Assembly (NCBI GenBank): GCA_040879025.1 | Contig: JBBDLF010000038.1 | Span: forward strand, 62,001-126,000 | DNA length: 64,000 nucleotides | Reading direction: 5' to 3' | Origin: JBBDLF01 sp040879025 | GTDB taxonomy: Bacteria; Pseudomonadota; Gammaproteobacteria; Pseudomonadales; Pseudohongiellaceae | Shown here: positions 19,697 through 29,316 of the stretch, piece by piece | Layout: every line of letters starts with the position of its first letter | How positions within the stretch are numbered: position 1 is the first letter of the stretch | Notes under the pieces: generated by a model | Told to the model about the DNA's origin: nothing | Seen by the model: the letters and a program-made list of their open reading frames with translations, nothing else | Database searches by the model: none | Made by a program: the position numbers and the translations under genes

Positions 19697-19748
19697 GTTC
19701 AGATGAAAGAGTTCAGATGAAAGAGTTCAGATGAAAGAGTTCAGATGA
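19697..19748 (+). repeat. Tandem 14 bp repeat making three chained mini-ORFs that lead into sspB
   Basis: Four near-identical copies of a 14 bp unit (AGTTCAGATGAAAG in phase) lie between sspA and sspB. Each copy holds AAGAG followed six bases later by ATG. Starting at 19703, 19717 and 19731 the same five-codon frame MKEFR-stop is read; each TGA overlaps the next ATG in an ATGA (stops 19718-19720, 19732-19734, 19746-19748). The fourth ATG, at 19745, is the sspB start. The pattern could couple or slow sspB translation, or be a replication-slippage product. Confidence 0.85.
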
Positions 19749-20164
19749 ATATGACTTCGAGTCGGCCCTACATTGTACGGGCACTGTATGAATGGATACT
19801 GGAAAACAACTGCACGCCCTACATATTGGTGAATGCCTACGCCAACGGGGTGGAAGTTCCGCAGGAGCACGTCAAGGACGGACAAATCATTTTGAATATT
19901 TCGCCAGGGGCGGTACAGGGCCTGACCATCGGCAACAAAGTCATGGAGTTTAACGGCCGCTTTGCCGGCATACCCAAACGAGTGTATGTCCCTGCCGGAG
20001 CTATTATGGGTATCTACGCCAAGGAGAACGGCCAGGGCATGATATTCGACAAGGAAGTTCCCGCGCCGGAGCCTCCGCACACACCGGGCGATAACCCGCC
20101 CCGCGGCACAAGCGCCGCCAGGAAATCGGACAAGACCCGCCCCTCGTTGCGCGTCGTCAAATAA
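19745..20164 (+). CDS. sspB: SspB, ClpXP adaptor for ssrA-tagged proteins
   Basis: SspB tethers ssrA-tagged substrates to ClpX and speeds their degradation. The 139-residue product has the SspB core (RPYIVRALYEWILENNC at the N-terminus, then LNISPGAVQGL and the FNGRFAGIP strand), a long Pro/Gly-rich linker (about residues 105-128) and the ClpX-binding tail RPSLRVVK. The start is the last ATG of a four-copy repeat; the next in-frame ATG, two codons later, is also possible. Neighbour sspA is the usual partner. Confidence 0.94.
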   Translation: MNMTSSRPYIVRALYEWILENNCTPYILVNAYANGVEVPQEHVKDGQIILNISPGAVQGLTIGNKVMEFNGRFAGIPKRVYVPAGAIMGIYAKENGQGMIFDKEVPAPEPPHTPGDNPPRGTSAARKSDKTRPSLRVVK

Positions 20165-20205
20165 GCTGATGTGCGCCCCTACCGGATTCGGGCAGGGTTA
20201 TCTGA

Positions 20206-21413
<1,208 letters not shown>

Positions 21414-21493
21414 TCAGTTCATGTATAAAATATATCGGCAGAAAAGCCCCCAGCCTGCATACCATGGGTAATTAGCCGGGCAGAGAAGGGAAG

Positions 21494-21931
21494 TTACCGT
21501 ACCGACTGGAACGCATCTACAATCCAGTTTACATCGAGGCCGGGTCCTGGAGTCCTGGGAGTGATGGCGACGACATCGAACCGGCAGGATCGTTTTCTGG
21601 CGAAGCCATGCTGTTGCATGAAGTTGAGTGCGCAGTGACGCAACTTGCGTTGCTTGCGGAAATCGACCGATTCCGCGGGAGAGCCAAACCGGCTACTCCG
21701 CCGGTACCGTACCTCCACAAAGACAAGCGATTGATTGTCGCTCATTATCAGATCGATTTCGCCGCCCCGGCACTGGAAATTTCGCGTGATGAGTCGCAGG
21801 CCTCTCGCCTGCAGATAGTCGGCGGCGTATTTTTCATAACCACGGCCCTGCGCGCGGTGGTCGGCGCCGTGGCTGTCAACACATTCGTCCCTGATGTCAA
21901 TCTCCTGGTGTCCAGTCCGGTCAATGCGCAT
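21494..21931 (-). CDS. yraN: YraN family (UPF0102) nuclease-fold protein
   Basis: A 145-residue protein of the UPF0102 family, distantly related to Holliday-junction resolvase-type nucleases; function unknown. The restriction-like motif is visible as GGEIDLI (about residues 56-62) and FVEVRYR (about 71-77), preceded by YEKYAADYL. The N-terminal 25 residues are less conserved and an internal start is possible. It sits between lpoA and diaA in the standard order. Confidence 0.88.
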   Translation of the reverse strand: MRIDRTGHQEIDIRDECVDSHGADHRAQGRGYEKYAADYLQARGLRLITRNFQCRGGEIDLIMSDNQSLVFVEVRYRRSSRFGSPAESVDFRKQRKLRHCALNFMQQHGFARKRSCRFDVVAITPRTPGPGLDVNWIVDAFQSVR

Positions 21932-21996
21932 AATTCAGCGCGCCATACAGGGCTTGCGACGGTGTTGCGCCTCCGAGGTCCTCCTCGGCCCGGTCT

Positions 21997-23859
21997 TCAA
22001 TTCAGACCGCCTCCCGGGAAACCTTCATTGACAGTCGCGAGGCCGTCAACAAACACCGCGGATTGCAGTTCCCGGCGTATGGCCTGATAGCGCATTGACA
22101 GATTGCCGGTGCTTCCCGGCAGAACAGCGATTTCTCCGTCCGCCATCTGTTCCAGCAGAGGATATATTCTGAAGGCGTCAACACCAAGGGCCCGGAGGCG
22201 CTGGAACACTCCCGCTGACGGACGCAGAGTCTGATTGACCAGTTGTTTGAGTGGGTCATCGGGAGGCAACACCCACGGTGCATCGGTAAAAATTATGCCG
22301 TCCAGATCCCCATTGGCGGTGGGATTGGTAACGCCGTCATTGATGGTGGGCATCGCGTATACGGGCACGTCGCCGGCGAAGTAAAACGCCAGGGTGGGTT
22401 TGATCTGCCGGCCCTGCTGTGGATTGCTTACCATCAGAAAGATAAAGTCGATGTCCTCACGGCGGCGTGGAATGAACTCAATTTCACTGCGTGGCAACAC
22501 ACGGGTAAGACGTGAGGCTCGCGCCTGGCTGGCATCGATATTCATTAAACGCTGAACAATCTCGGGGTATTCATTATCCCCGTTGAAAGCTCCACGAGCG
22601 ACAACGATACCGCCGCGAGCTTCCCACTCGGATGCGAAGGTATCCTGCAGTCGCAGATAATCACTGTTTTGTGGGGTGAGAATAGCCACATTGCGGTGTC
22701 CGGCGCGCCAGGCCATGTCGACCACCTGGGAGATTTCATCTTCGGGCGCCAGTCCGAACTGATACAGGTTTTCAGGCACGCGGGCCCGGTTGTCGAGGTA
22801 ATTGAGGGCCAGCGTGGGAACCGGCAGGCGGCGTAATTGCTGCAGTTGCTGAACCAACTCCTTGTTAAACGGGCCAATGACAACATCGGCCCCGACGGCA
22901 ATCGCCTCTTCGTACAAGGGCGTAATATCGGTTACTCCGGCGGTATCAAATACCGTAATCCGGGGGGCACCTTCCTGTTCACCGAGAGCCTGATAGTAGG
23001 CACTGACAAAACCTTCCTGAATCGCGTTGCCAACAGGTTCACTGGCGGGTAACAACAAGGCGATATGCCCGGCGCGGTTGTCCCAGGCAATTTGCAGCGT
23101 GGTAATCGCGTCAGGCAGCGTGATGGCGGCGGTATGCTGGGTCCAGCGCTCACGCCAGCGGCCAACGGCGTCCAGTTGGCTACGAATGTTATACGGTTCA
23201 GCCCGCACGGCGCGTGCCAGTTCCACCCAACCCCTCAATTCGTAGGAGTCGGAATCCTGCGCGAGAGTCGCCAGGTTCGCGTCTGCGACCTTCTGCAGGG
23301 TAATCCAGATGTCATTCTGGTTTACCTGTTTCTCTTCTTCGCTGAGTAACGGTCCCAGCCGTATCAGTTCCGTGACGGAGTCGGCGAAATTGCCGGTTTG
23401 TACCCACGCCGCGGCTCGGATGCGGTGAAACTGATATCTGGCAGCGCTTTCCAGCGCGGTGGGGTTGGGGAGCAGATTTCCCGACAGCCAGCCGAGTGCC
23501 GCATCCGGATTATTCCGCTGGACTTCGATACTGGCGCGCACCAGTGCGTAACGAGCGCGCCATTGCTGATCGAGTGATTCCGGTTGGCTAACCTGATTGA
23601 TCACCTCCCGGGCCTGTTGTGGATAGTCAGTCTCGGCCAGAATTTCAGCCGCGGTAATGCGCAACATTTCAGCATCCGCCCCGGAAGCATTTCCGGCCTG
23701 CTGCAGCAGGCTGCCGACGGCGGCATCTTGCGGCGTCTCAATGCTGTCTTGCCCGTCCGGCATACGGGTATCGGTGGCGCAACCGAACAACAGCGCCATC
23801 ATCAGGCACCAACCCAGGTACTGCCTGGTACAGGCGGGGGCGTTCAGAATTTTTCTCAT
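21997..23859 (-). CDS. lpoA: LpoA, outer-membrane lipoprotein activator of PBP1a
   Basis: LpoA reaches from the outer membrane through the wall to stimulate the glycan and peptide synthase PBP1a. The 620-residue product has a lipoprotein signal (LLFGC, lipidated Cys27), an N-terminal TPR-like helical domain (about residues 45-270) and a C-terminal periplasmic-binding-like LppC domain (about 285-610, starting HIALLLPAS). Length and domain order are typical. It diverges from rsmI across 190 bp. Confidence 0.92.
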   Translation of the reverse strand: MRKILNAPACTRQYLGWCLMMALLFGCATDTRMPDGQDSIETPQDAAVGSLLQQAGNASGADAEMLRITAAEILAETDYPQQAREVINQVSQPESLDQQWRARYALVRASIEVQRNNPDAALGWLSGNLLPNPTALESAARYQFHRIRAAAWVQTGNFADSVTELIRLGPLLSEEEKQVNQNDIWITLQKVADANLATLAQDSDSYELRGWVELARAVRAEPYNIRSQLDAVGRWRERWTQHTAAITLPDAITTLQIAWDNRAGHIALLLPASEPVGNAIQEGFVSAYYQALGEQEGAPRITVFDTAGVTDITPLYEEAIAVGADVVIGPFNKELVQQLQQLRRLPVPTLALNYLDNRARVPENLYQFGLAPEDEISQVVDMAWRAGHRNVAILTPQNSDYLRLQDTFASEWEARGGIVVARGAFNGDNEYPEIVQRLMNIDASQARASRLTRVLPRSEIEFIPRRREDIDFIFLMVSNPQQGRQIKPTLAFYFAGDVPVYAMPTINDGVTNPTANGDLDGIIFTDAPWVLPPDDPLKQLVNQTLRPSAGVFQRLRALGVDAFRIYPLLEQMADGEIAVLPGSTGNLSMRYQAIRRELQSAVFVDGLATVNEGFPGGGLN

Positions 23860-24050
23860 AACGGCATCGTGACAGTCGTGACAGAAAGGCTAGCGGGATA
23901 CGTGGAAACAAGGATGGTATCAGCAAGGTTAATACACTTATATAAAGCGGGCAATAAAACGACTATTATTGCGGTGGTTCTGTATGAACCTCGGTGCACA
24001 AAGTCTTCGCAATCTGCAACCACAAGCCCGGAAACTATGGACGGCCAGGA

Positions 24051-24917
24051 ATGACAGAACCGCCCCGCGCCACGCCTGCCTTGTTCGTGGTGGCGACACC
24101 GATCGGTAATCTTCAGGACATTACCGCGCGTGCTGTGGAAGTATTGCGCAGCGTATCAGTTATCGCCGCGGAGGATACCCGGCACAGCAGCAAATTGTTG
24201 CAACACATTGGCGCTACCGCAAAACTGCTGGCCTATCATGATTACAGTAGTAGTGAACGTACGGAAGAGTTGATTCAGCGCATCCGTGGCGGTGAGTCAA
24301 TGGCTCTTATTTCGGATGCCGGCACCCCATTGATTTCCGATCCCGGTTTCGAACTTGTGAAATTGGCCCGGAACGAGGGTATAGCGGTCATCCCCGTGCC
24401 GGGACCCAGTGCGCTGACAGCGGCCTTGAGCATCTCCGGACTGCCCTGCGACCGATTTTGCTTTGAAGGGTTTTTGCCGGCGAAGCAGCCTGCCAGACTG
24501 AAACACCTCGAAGCGCTTGCAGAAGAACTACGTACCCTCGTGTTTTATGAAGCGCCGCACCGGATTCGGGCTGTTCTGATTGATATGGAAGCCGTATTCG
24601 GACGCGGCCGGAAAGCCTTTATTGGGCGCGAACTCACTAAAATCTACGAGTCCGCCACGGCCGGAACCCTGGAGCAATGTCGTGCCTGGATCGATGGGGA
24701 CCAGAACCATCAAAGGGGTGAATTTGTCGTCGTGGTAGCCGGCGCGGACAAGGAGGCGGCCGGGGAGCAACGCCTCAGGCATGCGCTGTCCATAATTCCG
24801 ATGCTGCTTGAACACATGTCGCCGTCTCGTGCGGCGGCGATTGCCGCCCAAATTACCGGGGCCAGAAAGAACTCGCTGTATGAGGCGGTAGTGAAGGCTG
24901 ATAAACGGGACCCGTGA
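24051..24917 (+). CDS. rsmI: RsmI, 16S rRNA 2'-O-methyltransferase (C1402)
   Basis: RsmI methylates the ribose of 16S C1402 in the decoding centre, using SAM. The 288-residue product has the tetrapyrrole-methylase fold: LFVVATPIGNLQDIT at the start, the AEDTRHS segment (about residues 40-46), ALISDAGTPLISDPG (about 83-97) and PVPGPSA. I chose ATG 24051, preceded by GGCCAGGA; an upstream in-frame ATG at 23994 would add 19 non-conserved residues. The conserved lpoA-rsmI divergent pair and the rnpB gene downstream match relatives. Confidence 0.95.
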   Translation: MTEPPRATPALFVVATPIGNLQDITARAVEVLRSVSVIAAEDTRHSSKLLQHIGATAKLLAYHDYSSSERTEELIQRIRGGESMALISDAGTPLISDPGFELVKLARNEGIAVIPVPGPSALTAALSISGLPCDRFCFEGFLPAKQPARLKHLEALAEELRTLVFYEAPHRIRAVLIDMEAVFGRGRKAFIGRELTKIYESATAGTLEQCRAWIDGDQNHQRGEFVVVVAGADKEAAGEQRLRHALSIIPMLLEHMSPSRAAAIAAQITGARKNSLYEAVVKADKRDP

Positions 24918-24932
24918 TGACAGCCGCGGTGC

Positions 24933-24961
24933 TTGCGTCCGGACGTGGCCTCGACTACTCT
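24933..24961 (+). promoter_or_regulatory. sigma70 promoter of rnpB
   Basis: TTGCGT (24933-24938) and TACTCT (24956-24961) with a 17 bp spacer end seven bases before the first base of the P1 stem of RNase P RNA. The position makes this the likely promoter even though the -10 box is only moderately close to consensus. Confidence 0.6.
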
Positions 24962-24966
24962 GCAGG

Positions 24967-25350
24967 CGAGTCAGCCGGGCAATTGCTGCCGTCGGGTCTT
25001 TGAAGGGCGTTTTTCGCCTTTCGAGGATGGCGGTGGAGGAAAGTCCGGGCTCCATAGAGCAGGGCGCCAGGTAACACCTGGGGGGTGCGAACCCACGGAA
25101 AGTGCAACAGAAAGTATACCGCCCGGCTTCTTCTTTGGGGAAGTCAGGTAAGGGTGAAATGGTGCGGTAAGAGCGCACCGCGCGCCTGGTAACAGTGCGT
25201 GGCATGGTAAACCCCGCCCGGAGCAAGGCCAAATAGGAATCCCATGGTGTTGCTCGCACCGGATTCGGGTAGGCCGCTTCAGGCCTGCGGTGACGCAGGC
25301 CGCAGATGAATAATTGCCCCAGACAGAACCCGGCTTACAGGCTGACTCAC
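24967..25350 (+). ncRNA. rnpB: RNase P RNA (class A)
   Basis: Catalytic RNA of RNase P, which matures tRNA 5' ends. The conserved blocks are in order: GAGGAAAGTCCGGGCTCC (about 25035), ACAGAAAGTATACCGCC (about 25108), GGTAAGGGTGAAATGGTGCG (about 25147), GGAGCAAGGCCAAATAGG and GACAGAACCCGGCTTAC near the end. The closing P1 stem pairs GAGTCAGCC (24968-24976) with GGCTGACTC (25340-25348), which fixes the ends; CTTTTATCTT follows as a weak T-rich terminator. Open frames crossing this region are not genes. Confidence 0.97.
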
Positions 25351-25543
25351 TTTTATCTTCCCCATTTTCCGGACTCTGTTCGGCTCTCGTCACCGCGCGG
25401 CTAATAATTTACTTTAAGTCTCGACCTTATCTCCATGTTTCACCGTGAATTGGTCTTTTCCAAATCACGGAAACGTCACGTACAGGTCGGGGAAACAGCT
25501 GCAAGTTCCTGTTATTCCTTGATAAAAATCACATAAATATCGC

Positions 25544-25572
25544 TTGCAACAGGCAAAGCCTGTGCCTATAGT
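25544..25572 (+). promoter_or_regulatory. sigma70 promoter heading the mraZ (dcw) cluster
   Basis: TTGCAA (25544-25549) and TATAGT (25567-25572) are 17 bp apart. Transcription would start near 25580, immediately at the MraZ boxes. Upstream, 25351-25543 is A+T-rich towards the promoter and holds nothing else I recognise. Confidence 0.72.
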
Positions 25573-25580
25573 GTCGTTGT

Positions 25581-25620
25581 GTGGAAAAAAGTGGGAAAAA
25601 TTGTCTAATAGTGGGAAATA
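25581..25620 (+). promoter_or_regulatory. MraZ operator: GTGGG(A) repeats on a 10 bp period
   Basis: GTGGAAAAAA (25581), GTGGGAAAAA (25591), a degenerate unit (25601) and GTGGGAAATA (25611) form a 10 bp phased array just downstream of the expected transcription start. MraZ is known to bind TGGG-type direct repeats spaced this way and to repress its own operon, so this is the likely autoregulatory site. Confidence 0.8.
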
Positions 25621-25672
25621 AGGAGTCTAAGGTGTTTTTCAGTGTCAGGCGAGACCCAAACGGGAAAGGCTC

Positions 25673-26128
25673 ATGTTTCGTGGCGTAAATACAATCAATC
25701 TGGATGCCAAAGGGCGCATGGCGATGCCGGCGCGCTACCGTGAACAGTTGTTAGCCCATTGTAGCGGCCATCTTGTCGCGACCATTGATACCGAAGCCCG
25801 TTGCCTTCTTGTCTATCCCGTACAGGAGTGGGAGGAGATCCAGAGAAAAATCGAAGCCTTGCCGAGTCTGAATCCGGTAGCACGACGCTTGCAGCGGCTA
25901 CTTATCGGTCACGCCACTGATTTGGAACTTGACGGCAGTGGCCGAGTGCTTTTGCCCCAGGCTTTACGTAGCTACGCCGGGCTGGATAAACATGTGGCAT
26001 TGATCGGTCAGGGCAAAAAGCTCGAATTGTGGAGTGAGCAGACCTGGACCGAGCAGAGAGAAAAATGGCTGGTCGAAGCTGATGCCGGAGAGGAGTTACC
26101 GGAAGAGCTCAGGTCGCTTTCACTTTAG
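25673..26128 (+). CDS. mraZ: MraZ, transcriptional repressor of the dcw cluster
   Basis: MraZ is a DNA-binding protein of the AbrB-like fold that represses the division and cell-wall cluster it heads. The 151-residue protein contains two MraZ repeats, with the DxxGR signatures as LDAKGRMAMPARYR (about residues 9-22) and LDGSGRVLLPQALR (about 84-97). Direct GTGGG repeats that fit its binding site lie about 55-90 bp upstream. rsmH follows 42 bp later. Confidence 0.96.
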   Translation: MFRGVNTINLDAKGRMAMPARYREQLLAHCSGHLVATIDTEARCLLVYPVQEWEEIQRKIEALPSLNPVARRLQRLLIGHATDLELDGSGRVLLPQALRSYAGLDKHVALIGQGKKLELWSEQTWTEQREKWLVEADAGEELPEELRSLSL

Positions 26129-26170
26129 TCAGCACATCGGTATTCGGATACGCCGGTTTGGGGTCGGATT

Positions 26171-27106
26171 ATGGCAGCCAGTTCGCGACATGAAACGGTC
26201 TTGTTGACCGAGGCAGTCGATGCCCTGATCGGAGACGTAGACGGGGTCTATATCGACGGTACATTTGGTCGTGGAGGCCATTCCCAATTGATTCTGGCGC
26301 GGCTGGGTCAGGCAGGTTCATTGCTGGCATTTGACAAGGACCCCGAGGCTATTGTCTGTGCCCGGGAACTCGAAGCGAAGGATGCGCGTTTCACGGCTGT
26401 TCATGCCAGCTTCAACAGTATGGAAACAGTGCTCGATGAAAAGGGCCTGACAGGGAAGGTTAGCGGTGTACTCCTGGATCTTGGCGTGTCCTCCCCGCAA
26501 CTGGATCAACCGGAGAGAGGGTTCAGTTTCATGCAGGATGGCCCGCTTGACATGCGTATGAATCCCGGTGAAGGCGAATCAGCGAGCGATTGGGTGAATC
26601 GCGCCGGAGAAAAGGAAATAGCAGATGTGCTGTATACCTTCGGCGAAGAAAAATTTTCGCGTCGTATGGCCAGGGCCATCGTTGAAGCCCGCCGGGAAGA
26701 GCCAATCACCACTACCGGGCGACTGGCGCAAATCGTAAAGCAGGCGAACCCGGCCTGGGAAAGGGACAGGCATCCGGCGACAAGGGCTTTTCAGGCTATC
26801 CGCATATTTATCAATCGCGAACTTCTCGAACTCACCGCCGCGTTGGACCAGATTCTGCAAGTTTTACAAGTCGGTGGTCGCCTGGTGGTAATCAGCTTTC
26901 ATTCGCTGGAAGACAGGATAGTTAAGAAATTCATCGCCGTGCAGACTAAGGGGGATAGTTTTCCCCGTCATCTACCGGTAAGGCAGGCCCAGTTGAATCC
27001 GAGATTACGCCGCATTGGCAAAGCGATCCGCGCCGGTGCCGAGGAGATTACCGCGAATCCGCGAGCGCGCAGCGCCATGATGCGTGTTGCCGAGAAAGTC
27101 GCGTAA
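26171..27106 (+). CDS. rsmH: RsmH, 16S rRNA N4-methyltransferase (C1402)
   Basis: RsmH adds the N4-methyl group to 16S C1402, the same nucleotide whose ribose is methylated by RsmI, also encoded in this window. The 311-residue product has the class I SAM motif YIDGTFGRGGHS (about residues 28-39), DLGVSSPQLD (about 104-113) and the late VISFHSLEDRIVKKF (about 239-253). Start ATG 26171 follows a modest GGGG site. Its stop codon lies inside the first unit of a 13 bp tandem repeat. Confidence 0.97.
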   Translation: MAASSRHETVLLTEAVDALIGDVDGVYIDGTFGRGGHSQLILARLGQAGSLLAFDKDPEAIVCARELEAKDARFTAVHASFNSMETVLDEKGLTGKVSGVLLDLGVSSPQLDQPERGFSFMQDGPLDMRMNPGEGESASDWVNRAGEKEIADVLYTFGEEKFSRRMARAIVEARREEPITTTGRLAQIVKQANPAWERDRHPATRAFQAIRIFINRELLELTAALDQILQVLQVGGRLVVISFHSLEDRIVKKFIAVQTKGDSFPRHLPVRQAQLNPRLRRIGKAIRAGAEEITANPRARSAMMRVAEKVA

Positions 27107-27136
27107 AGAAGTTGCGTAAAAACCTCGCGTAAAAAG
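27098..27136 (+). repeat. Three tandem 13 bp units at the rsmH stop codon
   Basis: Units at 27098-27110, 27111-27123 and 27124-27136 share the pattern (G/C)T(C/T)GCGTAAA(A/G)A. The first contains the rsmH stop TAA (27104-27106); the copies at 27117 and 27130 carry TAA in the other two reading frames because the period is 13. Replication slippage is the simple origin; three-frame stop insurance would be the effect. Confidence 0.75.
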
Positions 27137-27160
27137 CGTGAGAATTGACAGGGGTGCTTC

Positions 27161-27514
27161 ATGAGCCGGACCAGCCGCAATCAAAACGCGCGAACGCGAA
27201 AGCCCGCCGTCCAGGTCACAGTGATTGCCTGGGCGGGACTCGATCGCGCCGTGACCGGAGGGCTGGTGTTGCTTTTGGCGCTGGTGTTGTTCTCTGGATT
27301 ACTGGTTGTGAGTTCCAGTCATCAGAACCGTGCCTGGTTTACCGAACTGCAGGCACTGAAGAACGCACACAACGAACTTCAGGTGCAACGGGGTCAGTTG
27401 TTGATAGAGCAAAGTACGTTTGGCCTGGAAGGAAGAATTGAGCAAAAGGCGATTGAGCAGTTGCAAATGCAAGTGCCGGCGCTGTCCGATATTGTGATGG
27501 TGAGAAATGACTGA
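27161..27514 (+). CDS. ftsL: FtsL, divisome bitopic protein
   Basis: FtsL forms the FtsQLB complex and activates septal wall synthesis by FtsWI. The 117-residue protein has a basic cytoplasmic N-terminus (about 1-30), one membrane span (about 34-52) and a periplasmic coiled coil (about 60-110). Conservation in FtsL is low; the call rests on topology and position between rsmH and ftsI. Its stop overlaps ftsI by 8 bp. A 98-residue frame overlapping its start is a shadow. Confidence 0.92.
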   Translation: MSRTSRNQNARTRKPAVQVTVIAWAGLDRAVTGGLVLLLALVLFSGLLVVSSSHQNRAWFTELQALKNAHNELQVQRGQLLIEQSTFGLEGRIEQKAIEQLQMQVPALSDIVMVRND

Positions 27515-29234
27515 CAAGGTAAAAGGGCAACTGCCCGGGTTCAACTGGCGCGTGTATCTGGTGTATGCCGCGTTAAGCGTTTGTGTGGGAGTCATTGGCT
27601 GGAAGGTAACCACGCTACATGTTCTGGAACGAGATTTTCTTCAAGGGCAGGGGGACGCCAGGACGGTCAGAACCGAGGAGATCGCAGCGCATCGCGGCAT
27701 CATTACCGACCGCAATGGCGAGCCTCTTGCGGTCAGTACCCCGGTGCGGTCCATCTGGGTGAACCCCAAGGAAATCATTCGCGACGATCAGGCGATACTC
27801 CGCCTCGCCGAACTGCTGGAGCTGAACGCTTCAGTACTGAGCACCAATATTGAGAACAATAGCGGCCGGGAGTTTCTTTACGTAAAGCGGCGATTGCCTC
27901 CTGCTGACGCGGACAGCATTCTGGCGTTGGGACTGACCGGTGTTTATGCACAGCAGGAATATCAGCGCTACTATCCCCAGGGTGAGGTGGCCGCTCATCT
28001 GATCGGTTTCACCAACGTGGACGATGTGGGCCAGGAAGGGGTCGAATTGACTTACGAGGACTGGCTGCGAGGTGTGCCGGGCAGTCAAATGGTCATGAAA
28101 GACCGTCGCGGCCGCATTATCCAGGAGCTCAATACGCTTGCGACTGCGGAGCCCGGTAGAAATCTGGAGCTGAGCATCGATTTCCGACTGCAGAATCTGG
28201 CTTACCGGGAACTGAAGGAAGAATTCGTCAAGCGGCAGGCCAAATCAGGTTCCGCCGTAATCATGGATGTTGATACCGGAGAGGTGCTGGCTATGGTGAA
28301 CCAGCCTTCATACAACCCCAATAATAAATCCAACATGACCGATTTCGACGTGATGCGCAATCGTGCCATCACGGATGTCTTTGAACCCGGTTCCACGGTG
28401 AAGGCATTCACTGTTGCCGCCGCACTCGAGAGTGGCCTGTATACACCGCAGACCCTGGTGGAAACCCGTGGCTGGATGATGGTGGAAGGCAAGGAAGTGA
28501 AGGACAGTCTGAACTACGGCACGCTGACGGTGGAAAAGATAATCACGAAGTCGAGTAATGTCGGCTCTTCCAAAATCGCATTGAAAATAGGCCCGGAACC
28601 GATCCGTGACCTCATGGCGAGAGTTGGCTTCGGTGAAGTAATCGGCACTGGATTTCCCGGCGAACGGGGCGGTGTGTTGCCCAACCATCGTCGCTGGAGT
28701 CAGATAGAAATCGCCACCCTCTCGTATGGCTACGGATTGTCTGTTTCGGCATTGCAGTTGGCGCGGGCTTACACCACGCTGGCAAGCGGTGGCATCAAAA
28801 AGCCGGTTTTCCTGTTGAAACTGAGTGCGGCCGAGACCGATACATATCCACGTGAACGCGTGCTTGATGCGCAGATCGCGGCAGATGTAACGGCGATGCT
28901 GGAGACTGTGGTCGATCCCGATCTGGGGGGTACGGCAGTCGAGGCCAATGTGCCGTTCTATCACGTGGCGGGAAAGACCGGTACCTCTCGCGTGGTGGGA
29001 GAGTTCGGTTACCAGGAGGATAACCATAACTCTCTCTTTGTAGGATACGCTCCTGCCGAGAATCCGGAAATCGTGGTCGTTGTGATAATCAATGAACCCC
29101 AGGGCGAAGAACATTATGGCGGCCAGGTGGCGGCACCGGTGTTTTCCAGAATAGTAGCGGGTGCAATGCGTATTTTGAATGTACCACCGGACAAGCAGGA
29201 GCCCGCCAGGTTAATGGACGTCACCCGGTTGTAG
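27507..29234 (+). CDS. ftsI: FtsI (PBP3), septal peptidoglycan transpeptidase
   Basis: Class B penicillin-binding protein that cross-links septal peptidoglycan with FtsW. The 575-residue product has a short cytoplasmic tail, one membrane span (about residues 15-36), a pedestal domain and the transpeptidase domain with the three active-site motifs: SxxK at Ser296-Lys299 (STVK), SxN at 349-351 (SSN) and KTG at 490-492. These residues are intact. Its position in the dcw cluster between ftsL and murE is standard. Confidence 0.97.
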   Translation: MTDKVKGQLPGFNWRVYLVYAALSVCVGVIGWKVTTLHVLERDFLQGQGDARTVRTEEIAAHRGIITDRNGEPLAVSTPVRSIWVNPKEIIRDDQAILRLAELLELNASVLSTNIENNSGREFLYVKRRLPPADADSILALGLTGVYAQQEYQRYYPQGEVAAHLIGFTNVDDVGQEGVELTYEDWLRGVPGSQMVMKDRRGRIIQELNTLATAEPGRNLELSIDFRLQNLAYRELKEEFVKRQAKSGSAVIMDVDTGEVLAMVNQPSYNPNNKSNMTDFDVMRNRAITDVFEPGSTVKAFTVAAALESGLYTPQTLVETRGWMMVEGKEVKDSLNYGTLTVEKIITKSSNVGSSKIALKIGPEPIRDLMARVGFGEVIGTGFPGERGGVLPNHRRWSQIEIATLSYGYGLSVSALQLARAYTTLASGGIKKPVFLLKLSAAETDTYPRERVLDAQIAADVTAMLETVVDPDLGGTAVEANVPFYHVAGKTGTSRVVGEFGYQEDNHNSLFVGYAPAENPEIVVVVIINEPQGEEHYGGQVAAPVFSRIVAGAMRILNVPPDKQEPARLMDVTRL

Positions 29235-29316
29235 TGAAATGCAGCCGACCAAAGGATCAGACAGAGACAGTGCGCAACGGTCAACGAATTAAATCAGGCA
29301 AGAGAATAGTGGTGGC

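Noticed and set aside
24528..25259. 243-codon minus-strand frame across rsmI and RNase P RNA
   Set aside because: It crosses the structured rnpB gene and the sense rsmI frame; both are unambiguous.
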